A stretch of DNA of 64,000 bases from positions 309,894,781-309,958,780 of the forward strand of contig NC_059072.1 in NCBI RefSeq assembly GCF_020497125.1, read 5' to 3'. This document shows positions 22,847 to 35,250 of this stretch, piece by piece (position 1 is the first letter of the stretch; the number at the start of each line of letters is the position of its first letter). The position numbers and the translations under genes were made by a program. Under the pieces are notes generated by a model. The model was not told the origin of the DNA and did no database searches. It was given only the letters and a program-made list of their open reading frames with translations. This stretch comes from Mauremys mutica (Eukaryota > Chordata > Testudines > Geoemydidae).

Positions 22847-23466
22847 TGTGGCAAATTGCCGGCACTATTATGATGGGTCTCGCGCTTTCTCTTCTTTGGG
22901 GGGGGTTCAGGGCACCATTTTTTGCCCCTGAATTGGAATATTAATTGCCCCACTAGTGTCCTTGAGGAGGGGAGTGGAGAGGGAGGGACCTGGGCCCGCC
23001 CTCTACTCCAGGTCCCAGCCCAGGGGCCCTGAGGATAGTGGTGAACCACTTGAACTGGCGGTTCCTTCCCCTGGGCTACTTCCCTCTCCTGCCCTTCAGC
23101 TTGTGGGGGGCTTCCTGCCCTCCCTCTGCACAAGCCAGGTGCCCCTTACCTAGGGTCTTGGACTTCTTAGCCCACCGCAGCACTCCTCCAAACTTTCCTC
23201 TGCTTCCCTTCAAACTGTTCTCTGTTCCAACACCAATCTTCTCTGCTCCAACTCCTTCAAACTGTTCTCTGCTCCAATACCAATCCTTTCTGCTCCAACT
23301 CCCACACTGTCTGATTGAAGCAGGGGTTTTTATCATGTGACTGACTGCAGATGCTCTAATTGGCTTCAGGTGCTCTAGTTAATCTATAGCAAACTTTCTT
23401 CCCCTTACAGGGAATAAGGCTCCCTTCTAACCCTCTCCTGCTGCCCTCTGGCCATGCTGTATCACA
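22847..23466 (-). mobile_element. Solo LTR with 4-bp TSD
   Basis: A 620-bp block begins TGTGGCAAATTGCC and ends GTATCACA on the plus strand, so both ends carry the TG...CA of an LTR. It is flanked by GTTG on both sides (22843-22846 and 23467-23470). On the minus strand a TATA-like GATAAAAACCCCTGC (about 23320-23334) fits a U3 promoter, which sets the orientation. A 47-bp sequence is repeated in tandem at 23208-23301. No internal region or coding sequence accompanies it, so it is a solo LTR, probably left by recombination. Gypsy and retrovirus-like elements both fit; I cannot choose. Confidence 0.75.
23208..23301 (-). repeat. Two tandem 47-bp units in the solo LTR
   Basis: The unit starting CTTCAAACTGTTCTCTG at 23208 is repeated from 23255 with few changes. 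It lies just downstream of the TATA-like site in the LTR orientation. Confidence 0.8.
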
Positions 23467-23893
23467 GTTGTATTTTCTTGTCTTGTTTTTCTACCTAGAA
23501 GTGAACCTTAATGTGTTATCGGTACTTCTGGTATTAATGTAAAAAATACAATAGAAGTCAATGAGAGTTTTGCCCTTGGCTCTAGTTTGAAGCAGTACTG
23601 GAGCCAAAGTAAAAGAATGCACAGCATGGCTGACCAAGCACTGTAGGAGCATCCTTCCCTGCTGGCCTCTCCTGAAGTTTTAGGATTTCTGAACATTAAT
23701 GTTGCATATATGCTGGTGGGTTTAGCATTTATCAAGTTAGGGGACACGTTTGTTTAAACAAACAAAATTACACCGATTTTTTCACTAAATTTAAGGAAAA
23801 TGGGTATGTTAAATTTTGAGCCTATTGCCCTTGACAATATCTCTTCAAGTCTTCTTACACAGAAGAGGAAAGTGAAACATCTTGGGATCATCC
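23467..23893. other. Unassigned DNA
   Basis: Nothing recognised. Confidence 0.35.
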
Positions 23894-23901
23894 CCTTAGA
23901 G

Positions 23902-24671
23902 CAGGGGTGGGCAAACTTTTTGGCCCGAGGGCCACATCTGGGACTAAAAATTGTATGGCAGGCCATGAATGCTCATAAAATTGGGGTTGAGATGCGGGAG
24001 GGGGTGAGGGCTCTGGTTGGGGTTGCAGGCTCCAGAGTGGGGCCAGAAATGAGGAGTTCAGGATATGGAAGGGGCCTTTGGGCTGGAGGGAAAAGGGGGT
24101 GCGGGCTCCCTCTGGGGATGCGGGCTCTGGGGTGGGTCTGGATATGAGAGGTTTGAGGTGCAGGAGGGTGCTCCAGGCTGGGATCAAGGGGTTCGGAGGG
24201 CAGGAGGGGGATCAGGGCTGGGGCAGGGGCAGGGGCAGTGGCATGGGGAAAGGCTCACTGGTGCAGGCTCCAGGCAGCGCTTACCTCAAGCAGCTCCCAG
24301 AAGCAGCAGCATGTCCCTTCTCTGGTTCCTCCAGGCGGCTCTGCACACTGCCCCATCTGTAGGCACCGCCCCTTCAGCTCCCATTGGCTGCGGTTCCCAG
24401 CCAATAGGAGCTGCAGGGGCGGCACTTGGGGTGGAGGCAGCTGCCCCTATGCATAGGAACCAGAGGAGGGCCATGACACTGTTTCCAGGAGCCACATGGA
24501 GCGGTCCCTGACCCAGTTCCCTGGCTGGAGCGCCGGAACGGGGCCATGCCGCTGCTTCTGGGAGCCGCGTGGAGCAGCCCCCAACCCTGTTCTCCAGCTG
24601 GTGCTCAAGGGCCGGATTAAAATGGCTAGTGGGCCAGATCTGGCCCACAGGCCATAGTTTGCCCACCCCTG
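23902..24671. mobile_element. hAT-type non-autonomous element
   Basis: The ends are CAGGGGTGGGCAAACTTTTT and, inward from the right, CAGGGGTGGGCAAACTATGG. Both continue with GGCC..GGGCCA.ATCTGG. Flanks are CCTTAGAG and CCCTAAAG (6/8 match), consistent with an 8-bp TSD after mutation. The G-rich interior gives long open frames on both strands with no protein motif; I read them as composition artefacts. Confidence 0.85.
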
Positions 24672-24679
24672 CCCTAAAG

Positions 24680-25339
24680 AGTGATAGCATAGATTGTGTG
24701 GAAAAGCTGATTCTCTCTTAGTCAGCTATTGACCATCCCATCCAAACAAGTGATCCCTCATCCCATTAGTGCTGGTATGACTGGATGTAAAATAAAAACA
24801 CAATGTTCTGTTACTCTTGCAGGCTCCTAAAGATCAGGGGAGTTACTCATACACCCTCAACTCAAAGGTTCTGATGTGATCTCAGCAGTGTCATTACTGC
24901 TCCCATGCTGTATAATTTGGTTACCCCACTGTAATCCCCTGACATGCTGAAAACATGATTTGTTTTGGTCTGGCAATATAGACAGACTGAACTATGTTTT
25001 AATCGTGACTATAAACTATGACATGTCCCTTCAAGCATAGTATACAACTGCTGTTGGAACAAGAGTCTATCTGGTCTACACTGCAAGATTGTATCATGCT
25101 TTAATCATATCAAGGGAGTAGAGTGTTGTAAGAAGATCTCCTAACATGGTAGCATGTATAGCATGAAGGCAGGACCATGGCTGATGAAGTCTGAACTCCA
25201 CAGTCTGGGCTAAGATTCTAATTCTTAGCACTATTTTATGACCTCCATATTGTTGATAATTATTACCCAGGGAGGAAAAGAAATGCTTACCAAAATAAAT
25301 TTTAGTGTCCTAGACATATACTAGTAATATATATGCTAA
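24680..25339. other. Unassigned DNA
   Basis: Nothing recognised. Confidence 0.35.
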
Positions 25340-25487
25340 GCGGCTGTCCATGAATTATATAACATATAGTTTGGTGATTTTCAAGACCCACCCATCCCTT
25401 GTACTACTTTGTAACACTGAAACAAACATGCAAAATTGAGGACCCACCTATTCCCTAATGCATTACATGATTTATGGACAGTCCCTA
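25340..25487. mobile_element. Short inverted-repeat element
   Basis: The left end GCGGCTGTCCATGAATTATA faces a right end that reads backwards GGGACTGTCCATAAATCATG. GACTGTCCATAAATTA-type termini mark a family of short DNA elements. No TSD was defined. Confidence 0.55.
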
Positions 25488-25950
25488 AAATAGAAGTAAA
25501 CCATTTTGTAAGATAAAAGAAACAATACATTTTCATACATCCAAAGAAATAATACATATTAAATAAGTAAAGTATCACTTATACACATTTACTGCAACAG
25601 GATCAATATTCCAATTAACATTCACTTACTGTAAGTATTTTATACAGGTAATAGAAATATTAGCCCTCCAAAGAGTTTAAAACTGGTCTTATCTATTCTT
25701 TTCTCCGGACAAGACCAATCTCCCGTGTCTCACTGGGTGTGTATGTCTGGCAGCAGCTGATAAAATTACTTTTTACAAACAAGCTCCATGCAACAACAGC
25801 AGTGGTATCAGCCTTTTCTATAGTCTCACTATGGACAAAGCAGCGATGAGCCAAAATTCCACAATGAGACTAATAAAAATACAATTGAACTGGTACAAGA
25901 GATTCTGTTCCTGTACTAGTGACCTTGCAAAATATCTTACTGGAGCTTTC

Positions 25951-25995
<45 letters not shown>

Positions 25996-26773
25996 GTAAA
26001 TTGAGGGGGAGAGAGAGAATTAAAACTAATAACATATTCCCTGTAAAGGTATATTCTGGATAACAGTGATGACAATACTCTTCAATCAGTGCCACAGCTA
26101 CTGATAAGAAACCATAATACTCTGCAACAGGAAAGCATCTAGCTACATTTTGAACTTAGTTTCAGCCTTACAAATGTTTGATTTCTGTTTCATGTTATCA
26201 ACCTATTGCAGAGCCTGGTCCAGTGTGGTACTGAATTCTCTCAACTTCACAGGATCAGGCCCTCAAAGATCAGAGTGTTAGTCAGCAGCCAAGCTGACAT
26301 ATCTTTAGAAACCAAGGCCGAAAGAAATGCTCTCTTCCAGACGATCTTGCTTGCATTCCACTGCTATGAAGAGCAGGAGGGAGCGTTTGATTACTAATTA
26401 GGATAGAGTTCAAGAATTTCAGCTGGAGGAAAACCACAAAATGATTAAAAGGTGCAAGATGACCAGGCCAGGCCTGCTGAACTGGAAAGCTTAGGAAAGC
26501 CATCAGAACAACATAATACAGAGCCATTCGTAATCTGTGTCAGGTAAACTAAATTCCACGTCTCAGAAACATGCCCATTCTTAATAACTAAACTTGTTTC
26601 CATTTTGGATAATTTTGTTTTTGTTTTTATTTTGATGTGCTGAGTACAATGTGCATGATTACTAAGATACATGGAGAACAAGCACAGTTCATGTTATTTA
26701 CAGAGTCTTTGAAATGAGGGATTCTTTGTAAGCTACCATCACAAATGCAGAAAACAAGCCAGAGTTATACCTT
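25488..26773. other. Unassigned DNA with a TC/TA microsatellite
   Basis: Holds a (TC)n run followed by (TA)n at about 25959-25996. Otherwise nothing recognised. Confidence 0.5.
25959..25996. repeat. (TC)n(TA)n microsatellite
   Basis: About 13 uninterrupted TC units, then about five TA units, read directly from the sequence. Confidence 0.95.
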
Positions 26774-26868
26774 GGTTGGGGTTTTCAAAAGCACCTAAGT
26801 GACTTAGGAGCACAAATGTCATAGTCCTAAATCACTAAATCATCTAGGTGATTTTGAAAATCCTACCC
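26774..26868. mobile_element. Small palindromic MITE
   Basis: GGTTGGGGTTTTCAAAAGCA on the left faces GGGTAGGATTTTCAAAATCA read backwards from the right, both continuing CCTA.GTGA. About 95 bp. Confidence 0.6.
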
Positions 26869-27224
26869 CTTCTCTTTGAGAAGGCAGAGCTCCCAAGCTA
26901 TGGGCAAGATCTTGCCCTGTGTTCCATATACAATACACTAGTGGGGAGCTGAAGGTCCAGGAAGCAACCCATGCAGAATAAGGGCAAGATGGACCACTAA
27001 ATACACTCTTGAATACAAGGAGGTGAGCCCAGCTAATGCACCCACTAGTGCTCCAAGCTCTCAAGGAGCCATAGTCATTGGGACTATAGCTAGACCCCAG
27101 TTTACATGCTTTAGTTAGCAGCGGGGGTGTGTGTATGTGTGTGTGTCATTTTAAGAACCTCCACACGCACAGGAGCCGGAGACTTTCCTTCATATTCTTA
27201 CCACTGCAATATAGATAAGGACCA

Positions 27225-27422
27225 TGCTTAATTTGCCCCAGCACCTCTAGGCTTGGCAGTTCATAGCCCCACCACCTCTGGGCTTCCGCCCAGCAGCCAC
27301 TATTCTCTGGCAGCCCAGTTCTGAAAGCAGTGCTGCCTTCAGAGCTGGGTGCCCAGCCAGCAGCCGCTGCTCTCCGTCCACCCAGCGTGAGCCCCGGCAC
27401 CTCTTTCATTACAAATTAAGCA
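27225..27422. mobile_element. Short element with TGCTTAATTTG ends
   Basis: The left end TGCTTAATTTG is exactly repeated in inverse at the right end (CAAATTAAGCA). GCACCTCT-type motifs lie inside both ends. The body shares an AGAGCTGGGTGCCCAGCCAG-like stretch with the hAT MITE near 20730. Confidence 0.65.
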
Positions 27423-29765
27423 CTGGGCAAAGAGGACAGCCATGTTACAGAATGGAAGGACACAGTAATGTATATGCTAAAGGAGGTAGAGCTAAAGTTG
27501 TGGCAGAAGTGGGAGATCTTCATTCCACACAGCTGGATGTGGAAGATGGGAAGTGGGGGCTGAGTTGTGAGAGAAATGCACAAAGCTGGAGGGTGGGCAG
27601 GGGCGCTGTAGAAGGGAATCTCCTTCCTGTATTAGGGGAGTGGATGGAGGAGGGTAAATTGGAGAAGATCGTTGGGGAATAAGGGGCAATGTTAACAGGA
27701 AGGCTGGTTTAAAACAGGGAGAGGTGCGTGACGCATGTGTGCCATGTAACTGAGTAGAGGCGAACACACTAGCTGAGAGTTCAAATAGGGTTTTGTTTAA
27801 ATGCTCCACTTTAACTCTACATTAATTTTAAATTTTGCTTGCAAACTCTGTCAAAAAGTGCACTATGGGCTCACATTCTCATTGATCACAACACACAGGA
27901 GAATTTGAAGTAATAAAACTATCTGTTTCTGGTTAGCGAAAGGCAAAGTGTAAAAGGTTGGAGACTTGGTTCTGATCAGCTCTTCCCAAAGTTTGAACCA
28001 AACTGTCCTAAGTACAGTTTAGGGGCACAGAAAACATAAAATTAATTTCACTATTGAGAAACTAGAGCTGTGCAAAAATGGAAAAACTGAGTGAAGCTCA
28101 CTTGATTTGAGGCACAATCTTTTTGTAAATGTACTCATGTCACATCAGCTATCTAAAGTAGCATTCAAAGCATTTTATGGAGGCATATCAGGTGTCTGAT
28201 CCCTCGCTATCTTGTCACAAAGTCCCCCCCCCACCCCCGCACCCACAAATGGCACAGAAAAAAACTTGCTAACCTAAGTCATGCAAACTTTTAAACAGCT
28301 ATCTAGAGAGAGAGAATTCAAACCCAATCACTGACATAACTATATATCACACTTACAATAGCATTAAACTCTTACCAAAGGATACATTTTCACTAAAGTA
28401 ACACTGCTCCAGATCACCATCTTGTGGTGATGAAAGGTATGCAGTAAAACTAAGCTTCATAGTAGCTCTTTCCTTTATTATTTCGATTGGTTTGGGCCCA
28501 TCATTATAAAATAGATTTATCATCGCCTCTCTCCCGTACCCCTCTTGCTGCTGGTATCTGCATGGAAATGCAGTGCACTGGGGAGCTTTTGGCTCTTTAA
28601 CAGGGAGAAACAAAGAACACGCTCAGCTTTTAATGGAGAAGCAGGCTGACAAATCGCAACCATCCCCCTTTTGCAGGGTGAATGCTGTACAGGTTCAATC
28701 TGTGCAAATCTCTGAAGGGTAAAACACTAGCCATGGAGTCAGATCACCTTTGACTGGCTGAAAAAAAATATGGGGGAAACAGGGTGAGGGTTCCCCTCAG
28801 TGAGCCAGGATTTCTGGCACCATCTTATTTGGGGGGAGGGTTTCAGGGGAGTATTAATTTTGTAGGCTGCACCCCTGCCTAGCTCCTAATCAGATCTCCA
28901 GGCTCTATCAGAGGACCCCCCACAGTCTACCCTTCTTCTGCATGGAGTTAGGAGCCATTCCATAGGGATGCATCATCACTTGAACATATAAAACAAGAAT
29001 GGAAACAAAATCTAGAATACGCACTGTAGAAAAAACTCATGGGCTGCTCCCCCAGGGATGGACTGAAGGTGCCAAGAGGCCCCTCTCTGATCTCAGTTTG
29101 CATGCTTTCTGGACCTCCTGGCTCCATTATGCACCTCTGGCTAAGGTGTCATACTGCAATTCTCTCTCTGTCATTTGTTTGGATTTTATTTATTAATGTT
29201 TCTAATGTTGGCATTGCCCAGCCCCCTTTTTAGTCCCTTTTTTATGTAAATGTAGCTCTGGCTGCAAATGAAAGCCACATGACTAACCATCTCCCGCACC
29301 ACCCAGAGAATTTCCTCCAAACTCATTCCCTGAAAGGGGAAGCTGCTAAACAAAACAGCCCCAAATTGGGCTGGAAATCTCATCAGAACACACTGTCTCA
29401 TGCATTTTCCAGCTTTCCCTGAGTCCGGAAATGCTGCCAGGCAAGGCTTTCTTGTGGTGCTCTAATGATGGTCAAGCCCAGGAAGCGGAGAGAAAAATTA
29501 CAAAGCCAGGACATTTTATTAAAGTGAAAACAAACAAACAAACAAATAATATGAACAAAACTTTTCTGAACTACAAAAAAAGCTTCCACTTGATTAGAAT
29601 ATTAGGGTTCGATCTTACCTTATCCAAAAAGGTTTGTGATATTTTATATCCATTTTTACTGGTATGGGAAGGCCCATTAAACTAAGCAGGAAGGCCCAGA
29701 TTTTCCAAAAGTGGCCATTAAATTGGGTTGTATCCATCACTGGCTGCCCAGTTTGAAATACATTA
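27423..29765. other. Unassigned DNA
   Basis: Only a short (CAAA)n run at about 29528-29546 stands out. An open frame on the minus strand at 28353-28613 (86 codons) has no motif I recognise. Confidence 0.4.
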
Positions 29766-29854
29766 GGCCTGATTTTCATAAGTGCTGAAGCCCCGTAGCT
29801 GCCTTTGAACACATTTAGAGTTGTGCGTATTCAGAAGCTCTGAAAAATCAGGCC
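29766..29854. mobile_element. 89-bp palindromic MITE
   Basis: GGCCTGATTTTCATAAGTGC on the left matches the right end read backwards, GGCCTGATTTTTCAGAGCTT. Similar in design to 26774-26868 and 33714-34080. Confidence 0.65.
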
Positions 29855-31269
29855 AAAGGTATCTCAGAGTCAGACACTCAAAATAAGTGGCCATTGCTGA
29901 AGATCAGAGGCATCATTTGCTATAGGGGGACAGGAGCAGTTGCCCTCCACACCCCCATACCCCAACTTTTCTTGGGTCTATATGCTCCATCGTATCATCC
30001 ACTTTCCCCCCACGCCTTCCCCAAGACTTTGATATCTAATCACATATAATGTCCTATAAAACTGACAACTTTGCCCTCCCCCCGAGAATTTTTCTGAAAT
30101 GACGACCTTGTTGAGGATTTCAGCCTAAACATACCCTAGCGGATATGTACTTTTCCGCAGTGCAGACTGTAGCTGTGCACTATACCTTGCAGAAAATAGT
30201 TTCAGTGGAGGCTGTATGACAACACGAGAGCTTTACACAATAGTACAAGCTTTGTTATGACTCAGGCAACGTGACCCTCTTCAGTCAGGAGGTGAGGATT
30301 CTACTGTACTGCCAGGAGAGAGGGGGTAAAAGTGAGTTCATTCCAGACACTCGGCATACAAAACAAACACACATGCACGCACCTGCTGGTAACGTGAGCC
30401 TGTCATCACCCTGCCTACTGTGTGGGTGCCCTCATGCTGGCGTGCCAGCCATGACCTTCAAAAACGGCAAGCAACGTTCAAAAACAAGATGAAACTGGGA
30501 GGCAAGAAAAGAGGCGAGCCTCCCAGACTCACATGACACAACACTACAGGAATGATCAAAGTGCAGGACTGCGGAACCATGACTGCTTGTTTAGTCACAG
30601 AAGCTTGTCCTTTGAGGCTTTGTTTATTCTGTGAACTAGCGTATGTGATTGGTTTGGGTTTTTTTGATAAAATATGTTTTACTCATCTTTTTAGTAACTT
30701 GTTTGGTAGGCACTACAGTATCTGAAAGAGAATCATGCCACCAATGCACCATGTAATACTTACACTATCAAATAGGAACTAATAAACCAGAAAGTAACCC
30801 TCCTTTGTTACATAAACCATTGGAATCTGAAAAAGTTACTCACAAGAAAATAAAGATATCTGCTGCCTTGCAAATATAAAAAAAAGCCTGGTACCTACAA
30901 GCTTAAATTCAGTATGTAGCTCGTGGTAAAGTTATGTGGCATGTGCGTGTCTGGGATCGGTTATTTTCATTGAAACCAGAAAAGCCACTGTATAAGTCAA
31001 TCATTAAGACACTTTGTTCCCACACTGGGTACTGTACATGCAACAAAATACATGCTGGACAAGGACACTTATATAAAACATGTTTTAGCTTCAAGTGTCT
31101 TGTAGCCATGTTGAGTCTTTGGGAAGAAGAAACCATCAGAGATAATGATGCTTTTCACTGACCTTGCAAATAACTTTGAATACTCAAGCTTTTGGGCCAG
31201 TTTACAGGAAAAGTTTAGTTTACAAAAGATAGACAGACCTCTTTGCCATTCTTCTGTGTATTCCAGTAG
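29855..31269. other. Unassigned DNA
   Basis: Nothing recognised with confidence. Confidence 0.35.
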
Positions 31270-31350
31270 CACCTACAAATGTCAGCCAAGGCTGAGGCCT
31301 CATTGTACTCGTACACAGAACAGAAGACAATCCCTGCCCTAAAGACGTAC
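31270..31350 (-). repeat. SINE-like 3' module, reverse
   Basis: Minus strand carries GGGCAGGGATTGTCTTCTGT followed by TCTGTGTACGAGTACAATG, the module described at 18680-18832. Confidence 0.45.
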
Positions 31351-31812
31351 AGTGAAACAATGTAGCAATGGAAAAGGAGGTTGCTACTGGAGAGCCTTTT
31401 TCCTCCTCTCCCTACCTTACCCTCCCATTATCTACTGGACAGAAGCTGTGGTGAAGTGACTCCTAAACCCCCCTTCACCACCTTCTACATGGAGCCAGAA
31501 TCCCCGCCATTCCCAGGGCATGGTGTCTTAAAGGCCCCAGATCTCCCCATGAGGGCACTGAATATGGAGGGCAGCAGCAAGAGGCAGGAGAGCCTAGTCA
31601 GAGAAAGAGCTTCCACTGGAGTGATGCTATAGGCTGGGCAAGCAGAGTCAGAGCACACTCTACTGCCTGCCACATGGGGAGAGAGTTCCTGATCCCCTAG
31701 AAGTGGCTTGTTGAAGACTCCAGTTCTCCTCAGGAGGGCGGGAGAGAAGGTAGCAACAGCAGAGGAGACACTTTAGTGCCTCAGAAGCCCCGGCCCTCAA
31801 CCAGGAGCACAT
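31351..31812. other. Unassigned GC-richer DNA
   Basis: Nothing recognised. Confidence 0.35.
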
Positions 31813-32460
31813 CTGTTAAGGGGGAATTGTCTGGCATCTAATCTTCGATTTAGCCCTTGTGTTGGGAGTTTTAGCCATTTTATTTTTGTCACTGTCTTCT
31901 ATGCTTGGTTTGGCGTCCTTTTTGTGGTGTCCAGTTTTTGATTGGTTAATGTTTATGTAATCCTGCCGAGCAACTGAGCAAAGGCGGGAAACCCAGACAA
32001 AAGAGCGGGAAAGGGTCACATGATCCTAAGTAATCTGCCTGGTAACAGGACATGATATAAGGGGCTGACGTAGTGTGACAGGTTCCTGTGTTCGAGTCGC
32101 GTGGTTCTTCGAAAGAACATCAACCACCTACCTGCAATTCATATCGTGACCTGCTCCAGATATCTGTGGTTCCTGATCCCTGGTGGTATGGTCCTGGAGG
32201 TTCCCTGACCATGGTTCCCTTTCTCTGCAACAGAGGCAGAAGTGAACTGATCCCATCCAGCCTGTGGTCATCTAACTGTAACATTAAGACTATATGTTTG
32301 GTAGCCCATTTATTCTAGTTGGGGTCTGGGCTTAATGCCCATTTGTTTGGTAAACCACTGAGCTGTTATATGGTTGTTTTATATCTGTATAGCTTTCTAG
32401 TTAATAAATCCTTTCTTAGTTCACCTTGTAAATATCTTTAAGTATTTTGTTTCCATGTGA
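31813..32460 (+). mobile_element. LTR-like block, boundaries uncertain
   Basis: Starts TGTTAAGGGGGAATTG. Promoter-like features follow in order: TGATTGGTTAATG (inverted CCAAT), CATGATATAAGGGGC (TATA-like, about 32051) and TTAATAAATCC (polyadenylation signal, about 32401). This spacing is that of an LTR with U3, R and U5. I found no matching CA end with a TSD, so it may be truncated or not an LTR. Confidence 0.4.
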
Positions 32461-32724
32461 CTATAGGTGATAGAACCTAATTTGGGGAAATCGAACTTGT
32501 TTTGTAAGGAGGGATCCTTAAACATTTCCCTTTTAGTTTTCTTCTGGTACTACTTGGTACTACTTGTAATAGTAATAATAATAATAAATTGTGTCAGTGT
32601 AAATCACACGTCAAAAGTCAACACTGTCAGACCAGCCCTGCTGCTTTAATCTACCCAAGGTATCCATATAAACCTGTCATATACAGGCACTCTATCTAAT
32701 ATATATTACATATGTAATCACCAT
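32461..32724. other. Unassigned DNA with short ATA run
   Basis: Contains a short (AAT)n-type stretch at 32570-32586; could be the 3' part of the LTR-like block. Confidence 0.3.
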
Positions 32725-32930
32725 TTCCATAGTAACTGAGTGCATCACAACCTATAATGTAGTCATCTTCACAACACACCTGTGAGTTCGGGATTATCCC
32801 CATTTTACAGAAAAAGTGAAGAGACAAAATAACTCGCTCAAGGTTACATACACTGGAAGTCAGTGGCAGAACAGGGAATTGACACCAGTTGTCCTGAGTC
32901 CCAGGTTAGGGACAAGTTAGACTATCCTTC
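32725..32930 (-). repeat. MIR-like CORE-SINE
   Basis: Minus strand reads CTGGGACTCAGGACAACTGG, CTGCCACTGACTTCCAGTGT, then TTTTCTGTAAAATGGGGATA, in the order of a MIR. The plus strand shows CCCCATTTTACAGAAAAAGT. Confidence 0.75.
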
Positions 32931-33127
32931 CTCTTTAAAAGTCCTGCATCTTTGAGGATGGAGACAACAGAATAAAAATAGGAGACCAAGGGGCTGAAAT
33001 ATGGAAATGTCAGAGAAGACTCAGACTGAAAAGACCTTTTGCTTGTGCATTTAAATAAAAACCTGCTGTTCAACCAATCTAATTAGTCTTGGAAGGATTA
33101 GATTTTTTAATCAGTAAATGTCGATGT

Positions 33128-33157
<30 letters not shown>
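33128..33157. repeat. (CA)n microsatellite
   Basis: About 14 perfect CA units. Confidence 0.95.
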
Positions 33158-33160
<3 letters not shown>

Positions 33161-33713
33161 CCATCAATAAAAGTTTCCAGCTAGGCAAAGTGAGAAACAT
33201 GCTGCTTGAGAACTGATTAGAGTTTGGTTTAGAGAGATTTACTTTGTATATTTTGACCTGTGATGTTGTGTTTTAACAGTTATAAAGCTATCGCTTTTTG
33301 AATCTCAACATCTACGGTCATTAAATAATTATTCTCTGACCTCCTCCTATAATTTCCCACAACTATGAAAATTTACATAAAGATGAAAATAAATTATTTG
33401 AAATAAACTTTGCTATTACCCATCAAAACGATCAAAAATAAACTCTAAATCTGCAAGCCTAAACATAATATGGCCTGTCTCCCTGCATGACAGTGTCAGA
33501 AATCATTTTCCTTCAGAAGAATACAAATTCCCTTCAGAAAAACCTCAGGTCAATGCCCCAACTTGTTTCCATTTTAGCAGGCTGGCCTGGCAGACATCAA
33601 TGTCTCTACAGGTTCATCACGGCAACCAAGCAGAGGAATAAGATGCAGCTTCAATGGAAAATTTATGCTATGGATAAAAAGTGCAAGTCATTGACTTGCA
33701 TGAAGCAGACCAA
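33158..33713. other. Unassigned DNA
   Basis: Nothing recognised. Confidence 0.35.
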
Positions 33714-34080
33714 GGCCTGGATTCACAAAGGGACTTAGGTGTTGGGCTACTTCTAGGGTGCCTAGAAAAATCACTGGAATAATAATGGGATCTAAAAGCC
33801 TGAGTGAGGTACCTCGGCTCCCTATACAATGAATAGGGAGAGATAGGCACCTAAGAATATGACCCACCAAAGTTCCTCCTCTTCCCACCCCACCCCACCC
33901 TGCCAGCTGTTTTGTGGAGTTGGGCAGCCTTTGAGCATGCTTATTGGGTCGGGTCCCACAGATGAGCTAGGCATTCCGCTGCCTACTTCACCGCCTTTGT
34001 GGATGACACTGAGGCTTAGGTGGGAGATAGGTGTCTAAATCTAGGGTTTAGGCACCTAAATACCCTTGTGGATCCAGGCC
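33714..34080. mobile_element. MITE with GGCCTGGATTCACAAAGG ends
   Basis: The left end GGCCTGGATTCACAAAGGGA and the right end read backwards GGCCTGGATCCACAAGGGTA are inverted repeats; both continue into T.AGGTG. Internal TTAGGCACCTAA-type motifs repeat in both halves. No clear TSD. Confidence 0.7.
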
Positions 34081-34145
34081 AGAGAGAATGTTGGTGTTGT
34101 TTTAAGGAAGCCAGTTAATGCTCTATTCCAAAAGGAAGCATGAGA

Positions 34146-34169
34146 CGTGTGTGTGTGTGTGTGTGTGTG
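34146..34169. repeat. (GT)n microsatellite
   Basis: About 11-12 uninterrupted GT units. Confidence 0.95.
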
Positions 34170-34529
34170 CACCCACATAGCCTAAGCAGGTGAAAACCAT
34201 AAAAGCTTTCCCCAAGATCTCAGTTTCAGCTAGCACCCCTGATCATCTGCATACATAAATACCACATTGGTTGAGCACTGTGTGAAGTGTGTGCCAAGAT
34301 TCAGACAGATTCTTGTGCACACATTTGCATAGATGACTTTTTTGAAAATCATTCCTGAAAAGTGTGATTCTACTTTGCAAAATAACTCCAGATGACATTG
34401 TGAGATTCCATGACTATTTCATGGCTTTCAGGTTAATTCTGCTTAGTTCATGAATTAAAATGTAGTTTCTTCTAACTGCTAACAGTGTGTATTCATCCTG
34501 TGAGAAAATTTGTGCTTTCCTTCTGCTTT
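34170..34529. other. Unassigned DNA
   Basis: Flank of the LINE; nothing recognised. Confidence 0.35.
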
Positions 34530-34536
34530 ATGGTGT

Positions 34537-35250
34537 TTGGGGTGTATGGGGTTGTCAGGGAGGGGTAGTACCTCTGATAGGGGAACAGTCGTACTCCTAG
34601 GAGTAGCTCATCCACTTTGGTCCCCACTTGACACCCAGCTCTCACCTGTGGCTCCAAGTAGCTGTCAGCATGCGACAGCGGCCACACCCCGGAAACCGTC
34701 TCGACTGGCGGGCTAAACCAGTTGAGGGTAGCTGATGAGTCTAAGACCCTCGGTGAGTTAGGGCCTGTCTACCCATTGCATGCGAAGGCTGGATCCGGCT
34801 GACTGAGGAAACCTGGTTCAATGGTCAGGAAGGCGGTGACAGCAAGCATTGTGGAACACTCAAGAGCACGACAAGACACATAGGCGTCCTGGTCATCCAC
34901 TGCGCCCTGCCCTATCTCCAGCAGTCTCGACTCTTGTCCTGCCGCTGGATACAGATAGGAACTGGGAAGAGAGAGCGAGGTTGACGTTGCGCAACTCTCC
35001 CTCACTTTAATCCAATTCACGCGCAAGTCTCAACATCATATCATATTATATCACATCATATCAAGTCCTGTGGCGATGGGCGAGCGACGAAGCAGCAGGT
35101 TTGGATACACTGGGAGCTGTAGCCGCGGACCTGCACACAGGCGGCTCAGGTATAATGGTCGTTCCTCACTGACTGAAGCAGCGGTGGAGCTCGGCATCTT
35201 CTTGAGTGACTGAGCAGCCCTATTCAGGATTGCACTGCTCACCTCCGTAG
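34537..35250 (+). other. LINE leader (5' UTR)
   Basis: GC-rich, without a convincing open frame; in-frame stops occur up to 35248-35250. It contains AGTCTAAGACCCTCGGTGAG and several short hairpins, and a run of imperfect CATATCA units at 35034-35066. It should hold the internal promoter of the element, but I see no specific motif. Confidence 0.5.

Noticed and set aside
24065..24690. Overlapping open frames of 94-148 codons
   Set aside because: GC-rich interior of a hAT MITE, no motif, low-complexity translation.
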